The notes: generated by a model from the sequence alone, not told the origin. 64,000 nucleotides of DNA from Acanthosepion esculentum (GCA_964036315.1 OZ038496.1:21524685-21588684); one strand, 5' to 3'; positions 26,010 through 36,480 are shown, counted from the stretch's first letter. Numbers and translations are program-made.

Positions 26010-26965
26010 ATTAAAAGTATAAAGATTTAAATAACTCATCAATAACATCAATGTTATGCAAAACAAATACTGATGTACATTTTGTTAAGTCCCATGATCC
26101 AATCACATTGCATGGGAGAATTTGAATCTTTAGCATCTTCTGTTGATCTACTTTGGCTGGGCATCGCCACAGTTTCTTCATCTTGTCATTTGGCATGCAT
26201 TCAAGATAGTCAATCAGGTATTCATCCATGCCAATTGTTTCTTGAGTCATACCAACACACCAGTCTCTTCCATTATCATTGTCACAAATGTCCACACAGG
26301 GTTCATTCATAACAATTTTGTCTTCCTCATTGGGTTGAGCAGATTCATCAACATCTTCCTAAGATTCATTCAATTCATTGAACATGGCCTCTACATCTGA
26401 GAATGTGGCACCAGTATCACAATCAATTTCATGTTTACCCAACAACAGGATCACCAAATTTACCTTCATTTATGCCACTGTAATGTTGTTCATTTTGTAC
26501 AAATCGGGGTATTCTCTGCAATCTTTTCTACTCATATTTTTTCAGAGAACTATTTAATTCCTCAACATCTTTCTTTTCTGCTCGTTTTTAACTGCTTTCA
26601 TACCTTCTTCAGTCTCTTCAACTGATATGAATGGGCCATTGTGTGCTTTGCATTTATGTACAATAGCATTCTGATACTCATCCTGTTGAATAGACTTTTC
26701 TTTCCTTTCAGCAAGCTTGGCCTTGGTGATTTCCTCTTGACTACTGAACCATTTTTTTTCTTCTTCATCCAACAATTTTGCTATTTTCTTAGTCTCCTTG
26801 TCAATGGTAATTACTGAGGCCTGGTTTTGTGTCACGCCATCCCTTTTGCAGTAAAGTAACAATTTGAACAAGATGCTGCCTGAATTGCTACCTTGTCCAT
26901 ATGTGAAAGATCTAACTGATGAGGTTGTGTGAAGGGAGCTTTGATGAAACTTCAGGATCAACTTT
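26010..26965 (-). pseudogene. Broken gene of the 4.1-kb element, unknown family
   Basis: The N-terminal part (26961-26554) has a Lys/Glu-rich, probably helical segment ending in AERKEKSIQQ, then a compact module HKCKAHNGPFISVEE followed by a Lys/Arg-rich end (KRKMLRN). Reading on with stops gives KDCREYPDLYKMNNIT and a hydrophobic NLVILLLG, so the domain continues past the break. A second open part (26310-26011) has MNEPCVDICDNDNGRDWCVG, then DEYLIDYLE, MKKLWRCP, ILPCNVIGSWDLTKC and VFVLHNIDVIDELFKSLYF. The pattern of spaced Trp/Gly/Cys in that part suggests a small beta-rich domain at the C-terminus. No catalytic motif was recognised. Frame breaks lie between the two parts, so this copy is inactive. 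Its position between the TIRs implies a role in the element's own mobility or accessory function, which is inference. Confidence 0.6.
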
Positions 26966-27299
26966 TGTTAGACCAGAACATTATGACTTTTCACCTTCAA
27001 TGCTGAAACTGAACTCCTGGCCAGGCTGTTACTGCAAATCAATTGCTGGTTGATTACAAAAACAGTCTAAGATATATATATCTAATTTTGATGTAGGTTG
27101 CTTCACATCAAATGAGTAATTAACTGTATACTTTTGTAAAGTGTTCATATTTGAACATCTCAGGCCATTATAAAGAGCAGGAAGAATGGTCAAGAAGGTT
27201 TTTGGTGACTCCAACTCATACATGTTTAAAAAAATTGGATATTTCTGCTTAAAACATCAAAAATATTATCCTAATTTCTTCATAAGCTGTATAGAAACA

Positions 27300-27547
27300 A
27301 CATATAACCATATATTCCATTATTTGAATCAAAATCAGCAAGGTTTGTGGCTCATTTTTAAAGTTTTGTGGAATACGTTGTTATTTTTAGTGATTTTTTG
27401 GGCCCTGGGAATGTTTCAGCCAGCTCCATCCCAATTTTCTAAAATTTTCAAAAAGTTGGCCCATTTTCGTCTACTTGGACACAAATGAGTGGAATAAAAC
27501 CCTTCCCCAATTTTATTGAAAAATTTAGTCTCTCTAGCATACCTCTA
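27300..27547 (-). repeat. Right TIR of the 4.1-kb element
   Basis: Contains TTATTTTTAGTGATTTTTTG, TTTCAAAAAGTTGGCCCATT and TTGGACACAAATGAGTGGAA, the inverted counterparts of the left TIR. Confidence 0.9.
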
Positions 27548-27689
27548 CTTGTCGCCATGCACCTCGTCCATATACAATTTGTAAATTATAAATTTTGTAA
27601 GGCTGTTCTATAAGGCTTACATTAATCACTGGAATGAAATTACAACACTAGGATTTTGAATCTAAACTTAATCATTTAAACTCATTTCC

Positions 27690-28010
27690 TCAAGAATCAG
27701 TAATGATTTGGAAAAAAATATTTTGTGTCATTATTTATCATGTCAAACCCCAACTTTCAAATTGAATGCAATCCCACAGTTCCAAAATCAACTTGATCTA
27801 CCCCTCCAATACTTTTGCAGTAGCAGTATTGAGATTGATCTACCCACCAAGTGCAAACAGCCAATCAATTTTAAGATCAACAATCAATGTATTCTTCAGC
27901 AGCAACTTGACATGAGGGTACAAAGGTACTTTGCAGCAATATCTCAGATTTGTTTGTTTTTTTATTCTTTAAGAATAAATAAACTAAGGAAATAAGTACC
28001 CAATTTTTAT
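27690..28010 (+). repeat. Unclassified repeat related to 20930-21160
   Basis: TTTGTGTCATTATTTATCATGTCAAACC is the direct-strand relative of the minus-strand sequence at about 20975-21025 (TTGGTGTCAGTACTTATCAC, then ATCAAACC). Both encode a similar short peptide, Y-L-S-x-Q-T-x-T-F. The sequence may belong to a hAT element body; function unknown. Confidence 0.4.
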
Positions 28011-28950
28011 AGACATTAAAAACCAAAACTACATTTTGATGGGAGCATTAGTGAAATGTGAAATGATTACTACATGCTTTAGGGACTTACTGGAAGTAGA
28101 AGGGCAATTGAAATGTTACACAAGAACTCAGACAAGAGGAAATGGGATTTTTTTCATAAGGTGAAAAGGGATAAATTTGGCTACTCATATTGGGGTAGGA
28201 TGTAGCTGAGCTGACAAATAGACTACATCAACAACAAAAAATACGAGATTGTTTTCATAGCAACAGAAGGAATAGATTTGAAAACATTCATGTGGAGCTA
28301 ACATGAGATACAGCCAATTAACCCAAACAACAGAAAATCATGTTAGAAAGAGATGTGAGAGATGTAAATTTCAAGGAAGAAAGATGTGTTTTAGGTCAAT
28401 TAGATAACTGAAACAAAAAAAAAAAACGTCAACAGTGTAAAATAATTGCCAAGAATAATAGAACATTTAAAGAAAAATGGAAATATTTGCATTTTATAAC
28501 AGAGGTAAAGGATTAAGCACAATACTTGATATGCTTGTATAAGATTGCTGTGCAAAAAGTACATAACATAAAGAAGCATTATGAAACAACACACTGTCAT
28601 CAGTACAATGCCTTCACTGGAAAGATAAGAGAGAAGGTTGAGCAGCTTAAGACACCTCTTTAGAAGAAAGGGTGTTTTTTTTTTCCAACTTGGACAAAAC
28701 ATGAGAAAATTCTGTAAGAACAAGTTTTACTCTCAGCAAAATGATCACAGCCTTTCACTGAAGAAAATTTAATCAAAGGCAAGTGCAATTCTCTGTCCTG
28801 AGAAATGGAAAATATTTGAATGCATCAACATGCCACCTAATTTTGCCAGTAACACCAGTGATTTAGCATGAAATTCATACTTGGAATTGGCTAGCACTGT
28901 GCAAGATTTTAAAACAATTTTCCATCACACTTGTTAAAAGTATAAACATT
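28011..28950. other. Unannotated, perhaps 5' part of the hAT pseudogene
   Basis: No intact frame. Because the hAT transposase fragment starts just downstream, the earlier transposase domains may lie here in decayed form, but I could not read them. Confidence 0.25.
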
Positions 28951-28959
28951 ACAAGTACT

Positions 28960-29575
28960 ACTTATTTCATTGTCTTTATCAGAAGAGTTAACAAAAATGT
29001 TTAATGTCACTGAAGAATTATTAGATTTACTACCTTTGAAGGGAAGAATGACAGAGCAGGATATATTTAGAAAATTGAGCATGCAAGATTGGGTTGGTCA
29101 AATACTGTGTCATTGGCAACATTTAGAAAGGTGCGTTTCATTGGCCTCTTTAAAGAAAAGGTGAATAGCTATCGCCACTATACATTGCATTCTGCACCAA
29201 GAGGCACTGTGTGGGAAAATGTTACAGATGAAAAACATAACAGAGATGTTTTTTCTTTTGTGGAATTAAGTGCACCCAAGAAAAATCCTCATATGTATGA
29301 TGATATGGTCTCTAAGGAATTTCAAATGGTGTTAGTGGTGCTTCAATGCAAGACCTGAAGCAAAAATATGCAGAGGTTAGTGTTCCTGATTTTTATCAGT
29401 TCCTTCTAAGTGAAAGAGTTCCCAAATTGTTTTCCTCATCTTTGCATATTATGGTCATGTGTGGAAGCACATACATCTATGACCAGTTTTTCTGGACAAC
29501 AGAAATAAATCTAATCATTGTGCTCAAAACTGATGTACATTTGTATTCCATGTTGAGGCTAGATAAGTGATTTGA
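28960..29575 (+). pseudogene. hAT-family (ZBED5/GTF2IRD2-like) transposase remnant
   Basis: The first frame (28970-29164) has SLSEELTKMFNVTEELLDLLPLKGRMTEQDIF. The EELLDLLPLKG motif is characteristic of the RNase-H-fold core of the hAT branch from which ZBED5, GTF2IRD2 and related host genes derive. The last frame (29346-29570) has VPDFYQFLLSERVPKL followed by MCGSTYIYDQFF, matching the C-terminal hAT dimerisation domain (DFY...P.L...MFGSTYICEQFFS). Much of the middle of the protein is missing or scrambled: these two parts are normally several hundred residues apart, and here they are only about 180 bases apart. The copy is therefore internally deleted and frameshifted. Confidence 0.8.
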
Positions 29576-29664
29576 AGTCAAATGTAGAATCATTTTCAAC
29601 ATACACTATTTGGGACAAGATTTCTGAATTCTATTACAACACCACAGTGTTGTGATTTCAAAAA

Positions 29665-31000
29665 TCTTTTTTTTTTTACAGTATAGTCCACCCTTTACAA
29701 GGCCTGGGGCCCACTTGAGGTAGAGGGTTACATTAGGAGGCCATTTGTGTGTATAGTAGTAGAAGATAATGGTTAACCCTAGCCTTGAACAGGTTAAAAT
29801 TGTAGTGATCGAGGAAACATCCTGTTGGGAATTGGTTCCACAGGGCAGTGGTTCATGGGAAGCTGCTGCTTAAGTGGAACTCATTTCTCATGGAGGGAAT
29901 GTGGGTGGTTTAATACTACATAAGTGCTTTGGCATGTTTTTGCTGTGAAGGTTCGACTTGGTGGGATTAGGGAATGTAGTTCATCTGAACACTTTCCGTG
30001 GGAGTAGTGGTAGAGCAGAGAGGCACATCCCACCTGTGGGAGAGAAGTTAGAGGGTGGAGAATAATTTGTTAGCTGGAAGCAGCTCCTGCCCAAATATGA
30101 CATCAGTACTCCATTTGAGTGTGAGTTTAAGGCCCAATAGTCTTTCAAGGCATGGTGCCACTGTAGTATATTGCCGCTGGGCTCAAATAAGATGAAAGAA
30201 ACACTTACATATAAAAATATATAAATATCTTTATTGTTCAAGTTGCAGTGAATGAGTAGAGTGAGGGGGGAATCATAGAGGTTAGGACTGCGCACACAGG
30301 AATTGATGGAGACAAATCTTCTGTGAAGCTGTAGCCAGCCTTTCTGGCCAGACCAAGAATCGGACCAGTTTTATAACATTTGGACACCCATGCAACTGCA
30401 CATGGCTACGTCTTCTTCCAGTATGTCACTTATGCAACTTCATGTGGCCATGCCTTTTCCGACATGTGCTCACACAAGTACACATTTCTTTCCACTCAGA
30501 ACACCTGTGTTCCCTGTTTATTTTAGCCACCAGAAGCATTTTCTGTTTATGCTATCGCCCATCCCAATTTTTGTTCACACACTGCTGCAGCAGAAGTAAG
30601 GTCAAATGTCTTCCTCAACCAATATCCAACACCTCCCGCAAGAGGACAACTATTCATCCTGATTGATGGTAGTTCAGGATCAGATTAGCGATGATGGAAT
30701 GTAACTAACTTGGCCTTCAAGGCATAGAATTTTACCCCATTGGGTAGTTTATGCAAGATCAGAAGAGAGTTCAGTCACCAATCACTGACCATCAAGAGTT
30801 TTAGAGGTGTGCCCGTATATAATCGTATCATCGGCATATATGTTTACAAATGATCTGAGTATATTATTAGACAAATCATTTATGTAAATCAAAAAGAGCA
30901 TTGGTCCAAGGAGTGACTCCTGGGGGACACTTGTGTTGACTGCTAGGGATCTGGAGGATTGGCCATTAAGAACTACCTTCAGGGCCTACCTGTTAGAAAG
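29665..31000 (-). pseudogene. LINE-A fragment: RT domain to 3' tail, interrupted
   Basis: The minus strand reads VPQESLLGPMLFLIYINDL, then SFVNIYADDTIIYG (about 30930-30810), with the YADD catalytic box of reverse transcriptase. After the 30172-30631 insertion it resumes with APCLERLLGLKLTLKW (about 30165-30115) and continues to a C-terminal NHYLL-type end and the tail CCTTGTAAAGGGTGGACTAT. Stops and frameshifts are numerous. The distance from YADD to the end, less the insertion, fits a jockey/CR1-type LINE ORF2. The copy is 5'-truncated near 31000. Confidence 0.85.
30172..30631 (-). mobile_element. Probable solo LTR inside LINE-A
   Basis: Interrupts the LINE-A reading frame. Read on the minus strand it starts TGTTGGATATTGG and ends CCCAGCGGCA (TG...CA). 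It has a TTATAAAAC TATA-like box near 30370 and an AATAAA near 30230 in the same orientation, the expected order for U3, R and U5. No 4- to 6-bp target duplication was found at these exact ends, so the boundaries or the class may be wrong. Confidence 0.45.
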
Positions 31001-31019
31001 GATTTTATGATAAAAAAGA

Positions 31020-31150
31020 ACTGACCACTTTGCATCATTTCTTCATTTGGGTGAGTGTGTTCTGTGTTCCCTTACTGGTGATAATATACTACTCAAACCC
31101 ACAACACACTCACTCAATAAGTAAATAGTGCAAAATGGTCAATCTGCAAC
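31020..31150. repeat. Inverted repeat, MITE-like
   Basis: AACTGACCACTTTGCATCAT...GAGTGTGTTCTGTGTT on the left pairs with AACACACTCACTCAAT...TGCAAAATGGTCAATC on the right, giving arms of about 48 bases around a short A/T-rich loop. Confidence 0.75.
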
Positions 31151-31349
31151 AGCCTATTGTTGTAACAGAGGACAGAAGGTAAATTTTCTCTATTTGGAAT
31201 CAAACAAGGGTAATTAGAATTATTTAACTTTATGTACAAGTCTGAATTCAGTGAAAAAAAAAAAAAAAATTGTATTTTTGTTCGCATTTTGTACTCATAT
31301 TCAGCTTACTATCATATTCCCATTCATTATGATTAACAAATAGCAGCCA

Positions 31350-31489
31350 ATCAGCCATAAGATTACAACTGCAGCTGTTCAACATTCATTCCTTGCTCAC
31401 TTTACTTCTGGCTAGATTTGTCACCAGGAAGGGCTCCACCTCAGCATGTAGTAATGGCTCATTTTGTGTCCTTGAGTTTGAGACTCCTG
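31350..31489 (+). mobile_element. hAT 3' terminus
   Basis: Ends GAGTTTGAGACTCCTG at 31489, the inverse of the CAGGGGTCTCAAACTC start typical of ZBED/Charlie-type hAT elements. Together with the transposase remnant at 28960-29575 it brackets a nested LINE-A insertion. Confidence 0.55.
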
Positions 31490-31697
31490 GTCTAAGTAAA
31501 AAAGACAAATTTCTGAGTTCCAGAAGCACCAAGGTTGTTGATGAGAGAAAATATTTTTTTACTTCAGTCCTCCCAGATTGCTCAGAATGGCTACAATTAT
31601 TTTCAATATTTTTTAGTGACATGAAGGAAATTCATGAACAAATCCTTCAAGCAGGGAGTGGAAGATGGAGACTCATAGTGCTGCATGAAGTTAAATG

Positions 31698-32740
31698 AAC
31701 TTATTTTGGCATTACTGAGGGAAAATTTGTAACTAGTGAATAAAGCTTCCCTCTGACATTACCTCTCTTATTCTGAATATTGAATAAAGCACATAAAAAA
31801 GCACATAAACAAGACTCAAAACTCTGACGTGAAATTTGAAAGAAACAAACATTTATTAAATTAACATAAAAAGAATAGAATACAAGGTTCACAAATAATT
31901 TTGCACACAATTTTACTTTTGTGCATCTTATAATTAAGGCCAGATAACTAATTCAAAAATAGAAATATGTCTCATAAAAAAAGACAAATTATTCAACAAC
32001 TTTCAATAATCAAAAAATCTTCAGAAGGTACAATACAATTTCTTTGAAAGAAGGTTCACAATATACATTCTTTCAGAAAAAGATATACTTGCTTAATTGA
32101 AAGTCAAAAGTGAGAAGGCTTTGGCAAATTCACCAGAATCACTGGGACTTTTTTTTTTAACAGTTCAGTTATTCATTTAAGAAATTTTTCACTTCACTGG
32201 TTTCACTTAAATTCTTATCTTTCTGGATCCTTATACCTTCTGGTAACTTTCAAATCTTTGCAACCTTCTGAAATTTTCTGCACAACTCTCTACTTATAGG
32301 CCTCCAAATGTAAATCAAATTTTAAATTTGCATGGGTGGAAGTCACTTTCCTGATTGGTAAAAAAATCCAAAAGCGTATATTTTTTTTTAATATTTATTA
32401 CCCCCCTCCTAACTAATTTTATGAAAACTCTAGAAATTCGCTCGCGTCAGGTTTAGTGATTACAACAGTTAAAAGCACAAGGCTTTGAAGAATGCAAATC
32501 ATGTTTGTTTTTTTAATTGGACCGCCTGTAGCTGAAAATCAGCTCTGAATTTTAACATACAAAACTCAATAAAACAAATATATTATTTAATTTCAAATGC
32601 TTTTATGAATATGGACAATATTTTCTGAAAGCAAAAGATTTTTTCAATGAAAAATGAATTTTTAATACAGTTATTTGTTATTTATTTAATTATAATAGAT
32701 TTTTACATTTAAGTTGTTAAAATATTGTAAAATTAGTTAA
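31698..32740 (-). repeat. ~1-kb LTR-like repeat, copy B
   Basis: Collinear with 37101-38108. Shared blocks include GGGAAAATT.TG near the left edge, GTGAAATTTGAAA..AAACATTTATTA, ATTTTACTTTTGTGC.TCTTAT, and TTCTGC..AACTC..TACTTATAGGCC..CA. The first half matches best; similarity fades toward 32740. On the minus strand an AATAAATG near 31846 could serve as a poly(A) signal. Confidence 0.55.
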
Positions 32741-33920
32741 AAGCCGCATCGGGTTTCCTAAGTGTGCTTATGAGATAGATCTTTTTTTAGCGCGTTGTAA
32801 ATTGTATTGTTTTGACTAATCAGAAGACAGGAAGTAATTAAGAATATAATTTTGTGTTTATAATCGGGCTCTAATTATAAAGTACGGAAGACCAACCAGA
32901 ATACAATTAAGTTGCGTTATTTGAGTTAAGCATTGTTCTCCGCTGTTAAGGCCTTTAATTTTGCGAAAAACGTGTGGAGAAGTTTATTTGATTTTTCAAT
33001 TTCAACTGAGAAGGATACCTAAAAGTATCAGTATCATCTTATGAAATTTATATGATCTATTTCTTTTTATATTAATCTCAGTTATGGCATTTTTTCCATA
33101 AATGAAATATCAAAATTAATAATAAAATGAATGGAAATACAGATAACACAGTAAAATGTAGTAAATGTACATAAAATTTTAGTATTTTATGTACAGTTCT
33201 GATAAAATTTCATGAGAAAGGTACCTATAAATTAATTAGATACCTTTCTTATGAAATTTAATCTCATTCGTAACAGTCTTTTTTAATTTCTTTATAATAT
33301 ATTTTCCATAAAGCATCATAAACATAAAGGTGAAAGCTAAGTACAAAAAAAAACAAAAAAAATTAGAGCACTGAAAGTTTTCCTTAAAAATAACGAGGTA
33401 AATAATTTGTTCACTTAAATGTAAAATATTTCACTTTTCTCCTTCCATAGAACAAATTATCTTCACGGAATCCATCAATAGGTCATTCAACACCTGTCAA
33501 ATGACGCGAAAGTTTATGACCTGCTTTGTTTTATTTTCAAATTACATCTTTTCAGCGCAAAAGCTAAGTTAAGCTTGGTTCAAAAAATTTTAAATAAACA
33601 TTATAATTTCTGATTTTCTTAAAATAAGTTTTGAAAAAATGATAATTGATATTTAAAAGAATTTCAAACTGAGATTTTCATTGATTCTATAAAATGGAAA
33701 AAAATGATCAATTTTGCTGACTCAAAAAAAAACAAGATTTTTAATGAAATTTTCGGACATGTTAGGAACGATTAAAAAATGTAAAAAAATAGCACAAAAA
33801 TACTTTGATCTTTCTTCTTAATAATAACAAACATTTATATGATAAAATTTTGTTTTTGTCAAGTTTGCTTTTTCATCATGCTATGCTCTTTTTGTTTACA
33901 TTTCGTGGAGGTACCTACAT
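32741..33920. other. AT-rich DNA with a CpG-retaining patch
   Basis: 32740-32975 keeps CpGs in contexts such as GCCGCATCGGG, AGCGCGTTG and AATCGGGC, unlike the CpG-poor surroundings. No ORF, TATA box or RNA gene was identified. Confidence 0.35.
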
Positions 33921-33922
33921 TA

Positions 33923-34475
33923 AATAATACAATAAACCGGGTTAACGTTATGGTTCAGTGTTAATGTTAGGGTTGGGTTTGGCTTCTTTCTGTGTAGAAA
34001 AGGAGACAAATTAAAAAAAAAAAAAAAACATTTAATAATACAATAAACCGGATTAACTTCTTTAGGGTTAGGTGTTAAGCTATATCTTTTTGAAATCACT
34101 ACTCATTATCGTAATTTTTTTTCTTTTTGATAAGTGTAACCTTATTTAAAATAATACAATAAAACCTTTTTTCTCTGTAGAATAGCAATGACAAATTAAA
34201 AGAACAAATTAAATAATAAAAATAAAGCATTTTTTATATTTTAAAATTGAAAATAAAACAAAATTAATGCACAAACTTGGTAAAGTAGAAGGGTTGATTG
34301 TATTATTTAATTTTTTTTTTTAATTTGTCCCCTTTTCTACACAGAAAGAAAACCCCACCCCTAACCTTAACACCTAACCATAAAGTTAATCCGGTTTATT
34401 GTATTATTTTTTTTTTTTTTTAATTTGTTCCCTTTTCTACACAGAAAGAAGCCAAACACAACACCTAACCCTAAG
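33923..34475. repeat. Palindromic array with telomere-like motifs
   Basis: Left arm modules: AATAATACAATAAACCGG at 33923 and 34034; TTCTTTCTGTGTAGAAAAGG at 33984; GTTAGGGTTGGG and TTTAGGGTTAGGTGTTAAG nearby. The right arm (34290-34475) holds the same modules in reverse complement: CCTTTTCTACACAGAAAGAA twice, TTAATCCGGTTTATTGTATT, and CACCTAACCCTAAG. Each arm is itself a short tandem of a roughly 110-base unit, so the whole is an inverted pair of tandem arrays. Confidence 0.85.
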
Positions 34476-34479
34476 AAAA

Positions 34480-34730
34480 AAAAAAATTACATTTCTTTAC
34501 GGTAGTGCGTAGTGATTTTCTGCAACGAAAATCTATAAAAGAAGTAAATAGGCCAAAATTTTTCTTCCGCCAGCGGAAGTACAACGACATTAAATTAGAT
34601 ATCATAATGGCGGTAATGGGGGATGAATTACCAACAAGAAGTCCGATTTTTTTTCTTGTCGTTAACTCCAAAACGGCAGGTTTCTTCATGATGTAATTGT
34701 TAATTTGAGTTCAGCATGTACATTTACACG
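34480..34730. other. CpG-retaining segment open on both strands
   Basis: Minus strand 34689-34471 is open for 72 codons (MKKPAVLELTTRKKIGLLVG...); the plus strand is open 34505-34696. It contains the small stem CTTCCGCCAGCGGAAG at 34564-34579. Neither protein resembles a family I know. ATCACTACGCACTA-type sequence here recurs in inverted orientation near 34096, so the segment belongs to the adjacent palindromic element rather than to a host gene. Confidence 0.35.
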
Positions 34731-36300
34731 GAATTATGATGATTTTGGAAAATTTTGAGGGATATTTAGTGCGGGTGTTAAAATAGAAATTACCTTTTTA
34801 TTTTAGGAAAAGGACCCCCCCCCCCCTTAAAATAATAAAAAAAAAAAATGTTTTTTTAATTTTAAAATCAATATATTTCGATTCTTCTCTAACAAACGTT
34901 GTGCGGGGGAAAATCTAAGGGACGCTAATAAACAAAGATTAGTTACAAAAAATAATAATGATAATAATAATTTTCCTATTTTTTAAAAACAGAAAAGTGT
35001 CTCTCAATATAGTGCCCTTATTTTTTCTTATTGATTTATTTTAGAAACATAATTTGTCAAAGAAAAGAATGTCATATAAAGAGTGCTGAAATAATGTACA
35101 ATACACATTTTTGTACTTGGATATAATTTGTGCTGCAAAATGTTAAAAGAAACTTAGTAATCAGCCAAAGAAAGACTTAAAGTATTTTTTTTCTATTTCA
35201 GTCTAACATTTCGGATTTTTATCAAAATTTTCAATGGGATGGTCAGTCAGTAGTATTATTCACTGATTCAGATTTTAATAAACAAAAAGTTAACATATTG
35301 AATATTTGAAGTAAAAACATAAAAAAAGTGTTAGCTACAAACAATGGTGTTAAAAAAAGGAAATATAAAAAAAAAATTTGCATTACAAATTTTTAAAATT
35401 TAAAATACTAAACAATAAACATGGATAATAATACCTTCTTTTTTAGACATATCGCCTTAGTTTACTTTTATTTTTTGTAGATTTTTATTTTTTAGCCATG
35501 GTTTTTTTTTTAACTTGTTCAATTGTCATCAAATATCGCGTATTGATTTTTTTTTTTTTAAATAGAAAAAATTTTAAAACAATTCAAATTCTTTAATTTA
35601 TGAAAGTCAAAATTTGTATTTTTTTTTTATTAAAAAAAGATTATCAATTTCTCTTTTAAAGCAAAAAAAATTAATATTTTTAAAAATCTTAATGTCGATT
35701 TTAAAATAGAATATCGAAAATTTTCTTTTAAATTGCAAAGTTCATGTATTGTTAACATTAAAATTAGTCCACTTCATACTCATTACTTAATTAGCAGTGA
35801 AAATATTTCAAAACTTCTTAAAGAAAATTACCAATTACTTACCAAAGACAAAAATGGAAACTTGTTAATTCAGGTGTAATGGAGAAATGTTCATAGCATT
35901 GCAATAAGTCCAAGAGAAAAAAAAAAGTGGTAGGTGCAACTGAACAAGGGAAGCAACTCTAAATCTTTAACCGGAGTTGTCGTCCTTGTTACAAAATTGC
36001 GCTATTTACTTCTTGAAGATGATCTAAAGTTTTGTGATAAGGAATTACTATTATTATACAACGTAAAATCTAGAACTCAATATAATGTTATTGTTGAGTT
36101 CAGTGCGTCAAACGAATTTTGGATACTAATACTTCTATCTCATGTAATTTTTTGCAGACTCATATTTTGTGTTCTTTTTGGATTTGGAAAGATCAATACA
36201 TTCAAAATAAAACGTGGAAAAATATAAGGTACTATAAAAAGATCTATTTGAACTGCTAGGAAATCTTGATATGTTTGGGAGAAGCATTTCTCAGAATATA
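34731..36300. other. Unannotated AT-rich DNA
   Basis: Homopolymer-rich, including a C-run near 34816. A 97-codon + strand ORF at 35934-36227 has no recognised motif and a hydrophobic, low-complexity C-terminal half. I do not call it a gene. Confidence 0.4.
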
Positions 36301-36379
36301 TACGAGGAGCAAACTACTTATGTACAGAAAAGGAATTTGTCGCAGTTAGCTCCTCCTCAGTTTCCTTAATCCTTCAACA

Positions 36380-36480
36380 GGGGTCTCTCTCCCCTGACTA
36401 TAAATACTGGCTGACCCTTCTCTCTCTCTCTCTCTTTTCAACCCAGGCCTTGGGCCGCTACCTCACACGGAGACGAGGTA
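36380..36480 (+). promoter_or_regulatory. TATA-type core promoter candidate with possible 5' splice site
   Basis: TATAAATA at 36399-36406, then a (CT)n run, then a GC-richer stretch CAGGCCTTGGGCCGCTACC ending in GACGAG|GTAAAATC, with a potential donor GT at 36478. Just upstream is a GGGGTCTCTCTCCCC stem. The arrangement suits either a host first exon or the U3/R part of an LTR. No downstream exon or matching LTR was seen. Confidence 0.3.

Larger units (their letters stand above)
23450..27547 (-). mobile_element. ~4.1-kb DNA element with long TIRs, family unknown
   Basis: Bounded by inverted repeats of about 200 bases or more. Inside are a cluster of subterminal repeats (24160-24800) and a broken minus-strand gene (26010-26965). 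The outermost matched bases are TAGGGGAGGG...CTATAG on the left and, reverse-complemented, TAGAGGTATGCTAGAG on the right. I could not find a target-site duplication. The size, TIRs and single internal gene fit a cut-and-paste DNA transposon. The superfamily is not evident because no DDE block or other transposase signature was recognised. Confidence 0.7.

Noticed and set aside
31386..31698. Opposing 78- and 101-codon ORFs
   Set aside because: They overlap the hAT terminus and have no conserved motif.
34471..34696. Overlapping ORFs on both strands as a host gene
   Set aside because: The segment shares sequence with the adjacent palindromic array, so it is part of a repeat. No splice or promoter context was seen.
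35934..36227. 97-codon ORF as a gene
   Set aside because: No recognisable domain, an AT-rich hydrophobic second half and no supporting signals.
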